In this document: in pieces, positions 1 through 8,669 of the stretch
How positions within the stretch are numbered: the stretch's first letter is position 1
Layout of the letters: each line of letters starts with the position of its first letter
DNA from: Lachnospiraceae bacterium NE2001
GTDB lineage: Bacteria; Bacillota; Clostridia; Lachnospirales; Lachnospiraceae
Assembly (NCBI GenBank): GCA_900110635.1
Contig: FOEK01000005.1
Span: 1 to 64,000, forward strand
Direction: 5' to 3'
DNA: 64,000 bases
The notes under the pieces: generated by a model
Database searches by the model: none
Seen by the model: only the letters and a program-made list of their open reading frames with translations
What the model was told of the DNA's origin: nothing
Program-made: the position numbers and the translations under genes

Positions 1-11
1 TAAGGAGAAAA

Positions 12-177
12 GGCAACAAAAATAGAGAAATAGGCGAAAATTGTTGCCGAGGGAGTAAGAAATAAGCGAAAAATAAGGAGAAAAGGCAACAAAAAATGAA
101 GAAAAAGAAAAAAATGTTGCCAAATAGTTACGTCCCTGTGGCAACATTGTCAGTAGTTACGTCCCCGTGACAACATT
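12..177. repeat. Cluster of short direct and inverted repeats at window start
   Basis: Two AT-rich hairpins share the arms GGCAACA/TGTTGCC: 12-18 with 42-48, and 85-91 with 115-121. Each is preceded by the same AAGGAGAAAAGGCAAC stretch. They are followed by two direct copies of TAGTTACGTCCC(T/C)GTG(G/A)CAACATT at about 125-148 and 153-176, and the first of these can also pair with TGTTGCC at 115-121. No coding sequence is evident. The upstream gene lies outside the window, so this may be its terminator region or a small intergenic repeat array. Confidence 0.55.
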
Positions 178-246
178 CGTTGCACATAGGCGCTATGCGT
201 GGTAAAATGTCCTTGGGGTTTATATTTACTTTATGGGGATGTGTGT

Positions 247-3200
247 ATGGGTAAGAAGAGGAAACGGCTTGCCATTTTAGTTGGGCAGGCGGATGAAAGC
301 TTTCAGAGTCGTTTTATTTCAGGTTTTACGAAGCAGGCTTTTGAGTTGGGGCGAGATGTCTGCGTTTTTTCTATGTATAAGAAGTATCAGGATACGGTGG
401 ATAGAGAAATGGGTGAGTCCAACATTTTCTCTCTGCTTAATCCTGATTTTTTTGATGGCATTTTAATAATGAAGGATACTATACAGACGGCGGGCCTGGC
501 TGAGCAGATAGAAGAACAGCTGCATAACAGCTACGACGGTCCGGTTCTTATAGTTGATCTTGACAGTAAATATTATAAATCAATCTTTATTGACTGTTAT
601 ACGCCGATTCTGAGACTTACAAATCATTTGATCGAGGATCACAGCGTTAAGGATATTGCTTTTCTAACAGGAAAGAAGAGGCACCGCCATTCGCTTCAAA
701 GACTGGCGGGCTTCAAGGAGTCTATGAAGCGTCACGGTCTTTCTGTTCCGAAAGATCGTATAATCGAGGGTGACTTCTGGTACCTCAGTGGTGAGCAGTG
801 CGTTGAGACACTTATGGCTCAGGACAAGAAGCTTCCTGAGGCGATTGTCTGTGCGAATGATCAGATGGCAATTGGCGTCTGCAAAGCATTTCATGAGAAG
901 GGTGTACGGGTTCCTGAGGATATTCTTGTTGTGGGTGCTGATTCTGTTGAAGAGGGACTCACAAGTCCAAAGATCGTTACGTCCTATAAATCCCCTGCCT
1001 TCGAGCTGGGCGGCTATGCTGTGACCGTTCTCAGGGCTATGAAGAATGGAAATGAGATTCCTGAGTTTGATACCGATGCAGAGCTTATCTATGGCGAAAC
1101 CTGCGGCTGCAACAAGATGACGGAGTCAGGCATTAATATTAGAAGAAAAGATTGGCACACTGAGATATCTGAGGAAGGCTTTGATTCTATAAATAACGTA
1201 ATCTTCGAGAATCTGATGATCCAGAACGACGTGCTGGATTATATCGGCACGGTTTATTCCTATGCCTATCAGATCAAGGGTGCCGAGAGCTTCCACCTCT
1301 GTCTTGTGAAGGAGATTCTGAATCTGGGAGAGAAGGAAGTTCGAAGAAATGATGGTTATGGAAGTGAAATGGTATACGCCATCAGGTACAGCAAGGATCA
1401 GCTGGGGGATATGGTCAGCCTGGATGAGACATTTGACCGTAAGCTTATGCTACCAGAGTTAAATGAATACAGGTCGAGGCCTAGGGCTTTCTTCTTTACA
1501 CCTGTTTTCTTTGAGGATAGATGCTATGGCTACGGTGTTGTCAGCTACGGCGATACGCCTAGAAGCTATGATGATGTATATAGAAGATGGATAAAGGCTA
1601 TATCATTTGGTTTTGAGAATCTCAGCAAGAATATGCAGGTTAAGAACCTCACGGAAGAGGTCAAGCAGGTCAAGTCCTCCAAGTTCGACAAGATTGACGC
1701 TATGTACGACAACCTGTCTCCTGAAGAGAAGAATGATTATACATTGGTAAATGATATCATAGATAATAACCTGTTTAATTATCATTTCCAGCCAATAGTA
1801 AGAGCGAAGGATGGAACTATTTTCTCCTACGAGGCACTCATGAGGTCAAAGACCGAGAGGAGGGTTTCGCCGCTTACTATTCTGAAATATGCCAGTATGC
1901 AGGACCGTTTTCCTGAGATTGAGAGTGCGACCTTTAATAACGTGCTGGATATTATAGGAAAGAGTAAAGAGAATATCGGCGATGCAAAGATATTTATAAA
2001 TAGTATCCCAGGCGTTAAGGTTGATGATCTTGAGGAGGTTACAAAGAAGCTGAAGGCTTGTCACGATAACGTGGTGGTTGAGTTGACTGAGGAGTCGGAG
2101 CTGGATGACAGCAATCTTGAAAGGCTGAAGGAGTACTTTGCAAATCTTGATATTGATGTTGCTGTTGATGATTATGGAACAGGTTATTCAAATATCAGCA
2201 ATCTGCTCAGGTATATGCCGAACTACGTTAAGATAGACAGATCACTTCTAAGCGAGATACAGGACAAGCCGCAGAAGCAGCATTTTGTTCGAGAGATAAT
2301 AGATTTTTGTCACAATAACGATATTATGGCTCTTGCTGAGGGGGTTGAAACCTCTGAGGAATTGAGTCAGGTAATCCATCTGGGCGCGGATCTGATTCAG
2401 GGCTTCTACACTGGTCGCCCGTCACCGGAGTTTGTTGGCCGTATAGATGATAAGATAATAAATGAGATAAAGACCTATTATCAGGAACGAATGGATGGCA
2501 GGGTCAAGAATGTATATATCGCTGGCAAGACGAACAGAGTTGCGCTTATCAGTCTTGCGAAGGATGGCTATTCCGATATAGTAATTGGTAAAGGCGATAT
2601 GGTCTATAACGATATAACCATTATTGGTCTCCCTTCGATGAAGACAGATATGCACCTTCGTATCGAGGCTGGTTATTCGGGTCGTATCATTCTGGAAAAT
2701 GTCTGCTTCTCCAATATCAAGAACAGGCCTTGTATCGAGCTTGGCGAAAACTCGGTTGTAACACTCCAGTTGGAAGGTACTAACGTATTGTATAATACAG
2801 GCATTATGGTTCCTGACTCTGCTGAGTTTACGTTGGAGGGCAGCGGTAGCCTGAAGATAGAACTTACAAATCAGGAGTTCTATGGTATAGGAAATGATGC
2901 GGCATCGAAGCACGGAAATATTACATTTAATAAAGATGGTAATCTGACTATTACGGCCAATGGCACAAAGGGAACATATGTGGGTTCTGGCCTTGGTGGC
3001 AGGATTGAAGTAAGTGGTGGTTCCTACAATATAGAAGGAAATACCACGGAGGGTGTTGTCTTCGGTGCTTTGTATGAGGAGTCAAATGTATCTATAGAAA
3101 AGTGCGGTATCGAGATGGACCTTTCAGGCACCAAGGTTGTGGCTGTGGGTTCTCTGGAGAAGAAGTCCAGTGTTCAGATACAGGATTGTTCCTTAAAATG

Positions 3201-3582
3201 TCTTATCGATGGGCGCGAGGTTGTTGGTATAGGAACACTTTTAGGAGAGAGTTCATTTGTCAAGGTATATAATTCGCTGGTAGATGTAAGCGTAAATGCC
3301 GATATGTGTACCGCGCTGGGTGCTTTAAAGGGTGCAACAGAGCTGGATATCAGTATGGCTTCTGTAAGAGTTACTAATGCCGGAGCAGACGCACTGGCAT
3401 TTGGTGGTAAAGAGGCAGATACCCATATATCCCTCATAGGAGTAGATACCAGAGTAAAGGTTTATAATACTACGGGTGTTGAAACCTATGCCAAGGATGA
3501 AAATATTACTATAGAGAATGGACGCTGTAAGATAGTGGTAAATGACACCGAAATAGAGCGAGAATTAATCTTTAGATTCTAA
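247..3582 (+). CDS. LacI-type sensor / EAL-domain c-di-GMP phosphodiesterase with beta-helix-like C-terminus
   Basis: This protein probably hydrolyses cyclic di-GMP in the cytoplasm in response to a ligand. Residues about 5-290 resemble the LacI/periplasmic-binding-protein type 1 fold (AILVGQADESF, CANDQMAIGV, VVGADSVEEG) and end in GETCGCN; there is no N-terminal HTH. After a middle region of about 200 residues comes an EAL domain at about 508-725. The catalytic signature looks complete: YEALMR, FINSIPG, ELTEE, VDDYGTGYSN, VKIDRS, AEGVETSEE, IQGFYTGRP. Residues about 750-1110 are Gly/Asn/Val-rich short repeats that look like a right-handed beta-helix. I chose the ATG at 247 (MGKKRKR) because GGGGA lies 7 nt upstream; a GTG at 199 would add 16 residues. 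No signal peptide or membrane segment is seen. Activity and ligand are inferred. Confidence 0.85.
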   Translation: MGKKRKRLAILVGQADESFQSRFISGFTKQAFELGRDVCVFSMYKKYQDTVDREMGESNIFSLLNPDFFDGILIMKDTIQTAGLAEQIEEQLHNSYDGPVLIVDLDSKYYKSIFIDCYTPILRLTNHLIEDHSVKDIAFLTGKKRHRHSLQRLAGFKESMKRHGLSVPKDRIIEGDFWYLSGEQCVETLMAQDKKLPEAIVCANDQMAIGVCKAFHEKGVRVPEDILVVGADSVEEGLTSPKIVTSYKSPAFELGGYAVTVLRAMKNGNEIPEFDTDAELIYGETCGCNKMTESGINIRRKDWHTEISEEGFDSINNVIFENLMIQNDVLDYIGTVYSYAYQIKGAESFHLCLVKEILNLGEKEVRRNDGYGSEMVYAIRYSKDQLGDMVSLDETFDRKLMLPELNEYRSRPRAFFFTPVFFEDRCYGYGVVSYGDTPRSYDDVYRRWIKAISFGFENLSKNMQVKNLTEEVKQVKSSKFDKIDAMYDNLSPEEKNDYTLVNDIIDNNLFNYHFQPIVRAKDGTIFSYEALMRSKTERRVSPLTILKYASMQDRFPEIESATFNNVLDIIGKSKENIGDAKIFINSIPGVKVDDLEEVTKKLKACHDNVVVELTEESELDDSNLERLKEYFANLDIDVAVDDYGTGYSNISNLLRYMPNYVKIDRSLLSEIQDKPQKQHFVREIIDFCHNNDIMALAEGVETSEELSQVIHLGADLIQGFYTGRPSPEFVGRIDDKIINEIKTYYQERMDGRVKNVYIAGKTNRVALISLAKDGYSDIVIGKGDMVYNDITIIGLPSMKTDMHLRIEAGYSGRIILENVCFSNIKNRPCIELGENSVVTLQLEGTNVLYNTGIMVPDSAEFTLEGSGSLKIELTNQEFYGIGNDAASKHGNITFNKDGNLTITANGTKGTYVGSGLGGRIEVSGGSYNIEGNTTEGVVFGALYEESNVSIEKCGIEMDLSGTKVVAVGSLEKKSSVQIQDCSLKCLIDGREVVGIGTLLGESSFVKVYNSLVDVSVNADMCTALGALKGATELDISMASVRVTNAGADALAFGGKEADTHISLIGVDTRVKVYNTTGVETYAKDENITIENGRCKIVVNDTEIERELIFRF

Positions 3583-3624
3583 GAAAAATTACAATTAAAT
3601 ACACGCTTTTTGTCAAAAGTATAC

Positions 3625-3657
3625 AAAAATGGTCATTTCGAAAAATGGCCATTTTTT
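3625..3657 (+). terminator. Intrinsic terminator after EAL gene
   Basis: AAAATGGTCATTT pairs with AAATGGCCATTTT across a short CGAA-type loop, followed by a T-run. Confidence 0.75.
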
Positions 3658-3801
3658 GTGCACATTTAACAAAAAACATCAAAAAGGCATATTTTTCGAA
3701 AAGTATAGCATTATTTGTTAACAGAGTAGCATTATGTGGAAAGATTTTGCCGATTCATAGTGATAGACTCCGACTCGAAAAATCTAAGGAGGAAAAATGA
3801 A

Positions 3802-4425
3802 ATGAAGAAAAACATTGTGAAGAGAATTGGTGTTTTATTATTAGCAGGTGTCATGGTGGCATCTTTTGTAGGATGTGGAAGTAAGGATTCAGCTTCCAAC
3901 GATGCATCAAATGTAATCGCATCTGATGGTGAGATGTTTGAGAGTGAGAACCTTGACGCTGGTCAGGTTAAGCTTCTTGGAAAGGTATACGACCTTCCAG
4001 TTGATTACTCAAAGATCAACAAGAAGTTCCAGCTCAGAGATGAGATGACTCAGCAGTTTAATGTAAAGGTTCCAGCAATGGGAACACTCGATAGCATTTA
4101 CCTTGATGTTTATAATAGAGATAATGCAAATATATTAGTTAGCCTTAAGAACACAAGAGGCGACGATGAGCTTCCAAAGAACTGCCAGATCAGTTCTATA
4201 ACAGCTCAGACAGAGTATGCTGACAAGGGTGTTATCCTTCTTCCTGGTGACATCTCAGTTGGTTCAACAGCTTATGATATAACAGGTACTTATGGCGAGC
4301 CTGATACAACAATCGATAAGGCTGACGGTTTCACATATGTATATGAGAAGGGTAACAACACATATACATTTGAGTTCAGCAGAAGCGTAGAGGGTTGCGC
4401 AAAGATCATCATCGAGTCTAAATAA
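3802..4425 (+). CDS. Small predicted lipoprotein of unknown function
   Basis: The 207-residue protein has a basic N-terminus (MKKNIVKRIG), a hydrophobic stretch and a lipobox ending SFVGCGSK, so it is probably an exported, lipid-anchored protein. The mature part starts with a Ser/Asn/Asp-rich linker. It then has a beta-rich body containing GSTAYDITGTYGEPD and NNTYTFEFS, a pattern I associate with conserved but uncharacterised Lachnospiraceae lipoproteins. The start is ATG 3802, with AAGGAGG at 3786-3792. A second ATG at 3797 is in another frame and gives only a two-codon ORF overlapping the real start. The gene is monocistronic, with terminators before and after. No function can be assigned. 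Confidence 0.8.
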   Translation: MKKNIVKRIGVLLLAGVMVASFVGCGSKDSASNDASNVIASDGEMFESENLDAGQVKLLGKVYDLPVDYSKINKKFQLRDEMTQQFNVKVPAMGTLDSIYLDVYNRDNANILVSLKNTRGDDELPKNCQISSITAQTEYADKGVILLPGDISVGSTAYDITGTYGEPDTTIDKADGFTYVYEKGNNTYTFEFSRSVEGCAKIIIESK

Positions 4426-4441
4426 TCCGTTTTAGATATAG

Positions 4442-4481
4442 AAATCACCAATTGGGAACGATTCTCAATTGGTGATTTTTT
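4442..4481 (+). terminator. Intrinsic terminator after lipoprotein gene
   Basis: AATCACCAATTG pairs with CAATTGGTGATT, followed by eight Ts. Confidence 0.9.
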
Positions 4482-4573
4482 TTATTTGTTTGAAATGTTA
4501 TAAATATGATTTGAAAAAAGTTTGAAAAAAGTTTAAAAAAAAATAAAAAAAAATAAAAAAAATTGAAAAATTA

Positions 4574-4604
4574 TGAAACCTTTTTGTGACTTGCCGGGTT
4601 CTAT
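4574..4604 (+). promoter_or_regulatory. Candidate ECF-sigma promoter upstream of vWA lipoprotein
   Basis: TGAAACC at 4574-4580 is followed after 16 nt by GGTTCTATA. This resembles the TGAAAC-N16-CGTC layout of ECF sigma promoters in Bacillota. It also lacks a good TTGACA/TATAAT pair and sits about 35 nt before the ribosome binding site. An ECF sigma gene lies just downstream of the vWA gene, making it a possible regulator. This is an inference from motif and context. Confidence 0.4.
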
Positions 4605-4638
4605 AAGTAGAAAGGCAAAAAACAAGGAGGTTTTTATT

Positions 4639-6387
4639 ATGAGAAAGATAACATTTAAGAGAACTATATCAATGATTATTGCAGCAGGACTTATGACTTC
4701 TGCATTTACAGGTTGTGGTGGATCTTATGAAGCAACAGACTCATCTTCAAGAGAAGAGTCAACAGTTGCATATACAACATCAGATGAAGCATCAGATTCA
4801 GCAACAGAGTCATCAAAGTCAAAGAGGGAAAGCGGTGCTGTTTACGAAACAACAGAAGCTGCTGCTGAGGACTGGGACAACAGTATGACACAGGATGCCT
4901 GGTATGAGGAAGAAGACGAGGATTATGGCTATGATTCCAGAGAGTATGCTCACGTATCTGAGAATGATTTCATCGCAACAAGTGTTGAGTCAACTTCAAC
5001 ATTTTCAGCTGATGTAGATACAGCTTCTTATTCTAACATCAGAAATTATCTGAACAATGGAAATACAGTTCCTGAGGATGCAGTAAGAATAGAAGAAATG
5101 ATCAATTATTTCCACTATGATTATGATGAACCAGCAAAGGGCGAGCCATTTTCAGTAAATATGGAGGTTGATACCTGTCCTTGGAACGAGGATCATCAGC
5201 TGGTTATGATCGGTCTCAAGGCTAAGGCTATCGACACATCAAAGAGAAAGCCTACACATTTTGTATTCCTTATTGATACATCAGGTTCTATGGATGAGCC
5301 AAACAAGCTTCCACTTGTTAAGACTGCTTATATAAAGCTGTTAAATGAATTAGATGAGAACGATACAGTTTCGATCGTTACTTACGCAGGCAGCGACAAG
5401 GTTGTTCTTGAAGGCGAGTGCGGAGCAAATACAGACAAGATCGCTGAAGCTATCGAGAATCTTCAGGCTTATGGCAGCACAAATGGTTCTGCTGGTATCA
5501 ATACAGCATACGATCTGGCTGAGGAATATTTCATCAAGGGCGGCAACAATCGTGTTATCCTTGCAACTGATGGCGACCTCAACGTAGGCGTAACTTCAGA
5601 GGATGGTCTTACAGAGCTGATCACAGAGAAGAAGGAATCTGGTATCTTCCTTAGCGTACTTGGTTTTGGAAATGATAATCTCAAGGACAACAAGCTTGAG
5701 GCACTTGCTGATAATGGTAACGGCAACTATGCATTTATAGACAGCGTTTACGAAGCAAAGCGTGTATTAGTAGAAGAAATGGGTTCAACACTTGAGACTG
5801 TTGCTAAGGATGTAAAGCTTCAGACAACATTTGACGAGAATGTAGTTGAGAAGTATAGACTTATCGGTTATGAGAACAGAATGATGGCAAATGAAGACTT
5901 TGATGATGATTCAGTAGATGGCGGCGAGATTGGATCAGGCCACGAGGTAACAGCACTTTATGAGATCATCCCTACAAAGAACGCTGATTCTTTTGACAAT
6001 CATATTCTTGATCTCTCTATCAGATACAAGGCTCCACAGGCTGACGAGTCTAAGCTTCTTCAGTATTCCTGCAAGTCTACAGGAAAGAGCTTTGATAATA
6101 ATGCCAGCGACAATATGCTCTGGGTTGAGTCAGTTGCAGCACTTGGTATGTTCCTTAAGGACAGCGAGTACAGCGGCGAGAGCTCAGTAGCACTGGCAAG
6201 AAATCTTGCAGAGAAGACCAGCTACAGAGATGATGCACTCAGAGTAGAGTATATGTCACTTCTTGACAAGGTTGAAGACAACTACGGCACAGCATATTCA
6301 GATTACGATGATGATTATGATGATGACTACGATTACTACGACTATGACGATAGTGAGTCAGATGTAAACGAAATCGAGGCAAATTAA
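4639..6387 (+). CDS. YfbK-like von Willebrand factor A lipoprotein
   Basis: This 582-residue lipoprotein has signal MRKITFKRT plus a hydrophobic stretch and lipobox FTGCGG, then a Ser/Thr/Glu-rich linker to about residue 105. A YfbK-type N-terminal vWA-associated region follows (about 110-190, FSADVDTASYSNIR). The vWA domain is at about 200-368 with the MIDAS motif FLIDTSGSM near residue 213 and later ATDGDLNVG. A C-terminal region typical of the family (DUF3520-like) and a very acidic Asp/Tyr tail complete it. The MIDAS motif suggests metal-dependent protein binding at the outer face of the membrane. The start is ATG 4639 after AAGGAGG at 4624-4630. The ECF sigma and its partner gene follow about 400 bp downstream, so a shared envelope role is plausible. 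The partner is unknown. Confidence 0.85.
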   Translation: MRKITFKRTISMIIAAGLMTSAFTGCGGSYEATDSSSREESTVAYTTSDEASDSATESSKSKRESGAVYETTEAAAEDWDNSMTQDAWYEEEDEDYGYDSREYAHVSENDFIATSVESTSTFSADVDTASYSNIRNYLNNGNTVPEDAVRIEEMINYFHYDYDEPAKGEPFSVNMEVDTCPWNEDHQLVMIGLKAKAIDTSKRKPTHFVFLIDTSGSMDEPNKLPLVKTAYIKLLNELDENDTVSIVTYAGSDKVVLEGECGANTDKIAEAIENLQAYGSTNGSAGINTAYDLAEEYFIKGGNNRVILATDGDLNVGVTSEDGLTELITEKKESGIFLSVLGFGNDNLKDNKLEALADNGNGNYAFIDSVYEAKRVLVEEMGSTLETVAKDVKLQTTFDENVVEKYRLIGYENRMMANEDFDDDSVDGGEIGSGHEVTALYEIIPTKNADSFDNHILDLSIRYKAPQADESKLLQYSCKSTGKSFDNNASDNMLWVESVAALGMFLKDSEYSGESSVALARNLAEKTSYRDDALRVEYMSLLDKVEDNYGTAYSDYDDDYDDDYDYYDYDDSESDVNEIEAN

Positions 6388-6390
6388 CTG

Positions 6391-6510
6391 ATATCAAACT
6401 ATAACAAAATAAACTAACAGATATCAAGCTATAACAAAATAAACTAACAGATATCAAACTATAACAAAATAAACTAACAGTTATCAAGCTATAACAAAAT
6501 AAACTAGCAT
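6391..6510. repeat. Four tandem copies of a 30-bp AT-rich unit
   Basis: Four contiguous 30-bp units start at 6391, 6421, 6451 and 6481. The unit is ATATCAA(A/G)CT ATAACAAAAT AAACTAACAG; copies differ at one to three positions. The array begins three bases after the vWA stop codon. There are no spacers, so it is not a CRISPR. An open frame on the minus strand simply translates the repeat. Confidence 0.95.
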
Positions 6511-6627
6511 GAACAGCCAAGCAAAGCAATTAAGTAACAAAACAATTAAGTAAAATATTTGCAATTAAATATTTCAATTTCAAACTAACTAACTCGGCAG
6601 GGTATCTGCCATAACTAACTCTCTCCT

Positions 6628-6655
6628 AGTGCCCACCGGAAACGGTGGGCACTTT
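6628..6655 (+). terminator. Strong GAAA-loop hairpin, probable terminator
   Basis: AGTGCCCACCG pairs perfectly with CGGTGGGCACT around a GAAA tetraloop. The following T-run is weak (TT), so this may be a terminator or a transcript-stabilising hairpin for the vWA mRNA. Confidence 0.6.
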
Positions 6656-6690
6656 ACAATAAGTGTACTACTGTTGTATCATAATACAGG

Positions 6691-6766
6691 TGCCCCAAAG
6701 CCTTCCCATTGAAGAAAAAGGCTTCCCCCTGGGGGGAAGCTGTCATCGAAGATGACTGATGAGGGG
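6691..6766. repeat. MITE-like palindromic intergenic element
   Basis: The outer arms TGCCCC and GAGGGG enclose AAGCCTT/AAGGCTT, then the hairpin GCTTCCCCC-T-GGGGGGAAGC (6721-6740) and the hairpin GTCATC-GAA-GATGAC (6742-6756), ending in CTGATGAGGGG. This layout (CTTCCCCC..GGGGGAAG followed by ..CTGATGAGGGG) matches a dispersed repeat I recognise from many clostridial genomes. It carries no coding sequence. With the 30-bp array and the GAAA hairpin it fills the 420-bp gap before the sigma gene. Confidence 0.65.
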
Positions 6767-6808
6767 TTAACAAAAATAAACCGAAGTATATAGATACATG
6801 GAGTAGAT

Positions 6809-7342
6809 ATGAGTAGTACAGTTTTCACCGTTGATGTGGACCAGGCGGTCCGGCAATACGCGGATATGGTCTACCGACTGGCTGTCTCAAATACCCGAGT
6901 TACGCAGGACGCAGAAGACGTCTTCCAGGAGGTATTTGTAAAGCTTGTGCGGTACAAGGATAAAATTGAAGACGAAGAGCATCTGAAAAACTGGCTTATC
7001 AGAGTAACCATCAACGAAGCACGTCGGATCGAGGGTAGTGGCTGGAAGAAAAATGTCAGCCTGGATACCACAGATGACGATGACGCTGAATGGACTCCGC
7101 CAGATGAAGAAACGGATACAAGTCCGGAAGATGCATTTCTAACAACAGAAAGAAACGAAAGCATTCTCGAAAAAGTAAGAGAGCTTCCTCAAAAATATAG
7201 AGAAGTAATACATCTTCATTTTTATGAGGAAATGAAGATCACAGAAATCTCCCAAATGCTTGGAGTAAATGAAGCCACAGTCAAAACGCGGCTGCGGCGA
7301 GCGAAAGACATCCTCGAAAAAACTTTGAAAGGGGGTATATAA
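6809..7342 (+). CDS. ECF-type RNA polymerase sigma factor
   Basis: A 177-residue sigma-70 family protein of extracytoplasmic-function size. Region 2 is at about residues 10-75 (YADMVYRLAVSNTR, DAEDVFQEVFVKL, NWLIRVTINEARR). An acidic linker of about 30 residues follows. Region 4 with its helix-turn-helix is at about 120-175 (LPQKYREVIHLHFYEEMKITEISQMLGV, TVKTRLRRAKDIL). GGAG lies 6 nt before ATG 6809. The next gene starts one base after the stop, so the two are almost certainly co-translated, as for sigma/anti-sigma pairs. Likely targets include this operon and the vWA lipoprotein upstream, which is an inference. Confidence 0.92.
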   Translation: MSSTVFTVDVDQAVRQYADMVYRLAVSNTRVTQDAEDVFQEVFVKLVRYKDKIEDEEHLKNWLIRVTINEARRIEGSGWKKNVSLDTTDDDDAEWTPPDEETDTSPEDAFLTTERNESILEKVRELPQKYREVIHLHFYEEMKITEISQMLGVNEATVKTRLRRAKDILEKTLKGGI

Positions 7343-7343
7343 T

Positions 7344-8606
7344 ATGTCAAGCTACAAAGAAGAACTGAATAACATACATGCCCCTGAGGATCTTATACTT
7401 AGGACTCTTTCTAGGGTTCACGAAGAGGAACAGAAGGTTCAGGCTGAGAAGGCTCAGATTATGATGAACCAGACTGAAAATGTTGAGACTCAGATGAACC
7501 AGACTGAAAATGCTCAGACAGGAATGAAAGAGGCTGATAATAAGGTTACAAGGTTTTATATAGATGAGTCTTACTCTGGACAGAGTACAGACGCAAATGA
7601 GGATTTTTACTCCCAGTATGGCACTGGCAAAAAACGTGGAAAACTGGGAAGGATAATAGTAACTTTTTCAAGTATTGTCGCTGCTGCGGTGGTGCTTATT
7701 ATAGCAATGAATGCGGGACTTTTTAGGGGTGGTTCTATGGATTCCGCTACAAGCTATGAGACAACCCAGGCTTCGAATGAAGCATCAGATATGTCTACCA
7801 GTGATTCATCTTCTGAAAGGGAGAAATCAAGTAAGACTTCCTCTGGCGCGAGGGAAGAGGCTGCTGCAGATGAAACTATGGAAAGTGCGGATGATGATAT
7901 GAATTATAGTTATGAATCTACAGAGGCTGCAACTGAGGCTTCCTATTCTGATGAGGAATGTGAGACGACAGCCGATGATAGTGCTAAGGATGAAAGACCT
8001 CAGGATGTTGCGCTGGCTGGAGGCTGGCAGGCATCTGAAAGCTCCAGAATTACAGGCGAACTAAGCGAAATATTTGATAAGGGAATAGAGAATTATACAG
8101 GTAATGAATGTACGCCAGTATTTTATCTTGGTTCACAGATAGTATCTGGAACAAATCACGCATTTCTCTGTAAAACCAAGCTTGGTGACGACCAGGATGA
8201 ATATTGGTCAATAGTATATATATATGAAGATCTGGAAGGAAATTGTACCTTTATTGAGTCATCAATTATTGATCTCGCTTTATCCTCAGAGGATACAGTT
8301 GTGCAGAAGAGTTCGGGTGATTCCTCCAATTTAATGGGTGGATGGTCTGCCTGCGAGAACTATGAAATTGATTCAGATGTTAAACCTGCCATAGATGAAG
8401 CAATTGATTCGACATGGGGGGCAGATATTGAGCCAGTGGCAATTCTCGGAAGCCAGGTGGTTGCCGGAAATGTATACGCGGTGCTCTGTCGTGAGACAAG
8501 TAACGCCAGCGATGCCCAGCCTTACTGGTGCATCCTCTACATCTACCGCGACCTGCAGAATAACGGCAGTGTGCTGAACAACGCCACCCTCAGCCTCGCA
8601 AACTAA
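7344..8606 (+). CDS. Probable membrane anti-sigma factor with two cystatin-like repeats
   Basis: The 420-residue protein starts one base after the sigma stop, with GGGGG about 7 nt upstream. Residues 1-100 are cytoplasmic, charged and contain a short duplicated MNQTENV segment. A membrane helix lies at about 102-128. The outside portion starts with about 95 Ser/Glu/Ala/Thr-rich residues, then two related domains at about 226-312 and 332-420. Both begin GGW and carry (L)GSQ(I/V)V(S/A)G, at Q265-G269 and Q371-G375, followed by a Cys strand and YW-x-I-(V/L)YIY. The Q-x-V-x-G loop plus leading Gly and later Trp is the layout of the cystatin fold. The anti-sigma role is inferred from position and topology; the cystatin assignment is by motif only. 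Confidence 0.75.
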   Translation: MSSYKEELNNIHAPEDLILRTLSRVHEEEQKVQAEKAQIMMNQTENVETQMNQTENAQTGMKEADNKVTRFYIDESYSGQSTDANEDFYSQYGTGKKRGKLGRIIVTFSSIVAAAVVLIIAMNAGLFRGGSMDSATSYETTQASNEASDMSTSDSSSEREKSSKTSSGAREEAAADETMESADDDMNYSYESTEAATEASYSDEECETTADDSAKDERPQDVALAGGWQASESSRITGELSEIFDKGIENYTGNECTPVFYLGSQIVSGTNHAFLCKTKLGDDQDEYWSIVYIYEDLEGNCTFIESSIIDLALSSEDTVVQKSSGDSSNLMGGWSACENYEIDSDVKPAIDEAIDSTWGADIEPVAILGSQVVAGNVYAVLCRETSNASDAQPYWCILYIYRDLQNNGSVLNNATLSLAN

Positions 8607-8623
8607 CAATAAAATGGTAACGT

Positions 8624-8650
8624 CAAGACAGGGGACCGTCCTCTGTCTTG
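8624..8650. repeat. Intergenic inverted repeat (CAAGACAGGGGA family)
   Basis: CAAGACAGGGGA pairs with TCCTCTGTCTTG across CCG. The same element occurs in three copies at 27814-27900. It lies only about 20 bp before the transglutaminase-like gene. Confidence 0.8.
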
Positions 8651-8669
8651 GAAATAGTGAAGGGTTAAT

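Noticed and set aside
6391-6510. CRISPR array
   Set aside because: The units are contiguous with no spacers and no cas genes are nearby.
6239-6529. Minus-strand open frame with repeated LFCYSLIS units
   Set aside because: It only translates the 30-bp DNA repeat and the antisense of the vWA gene end; no ribosome binding site.
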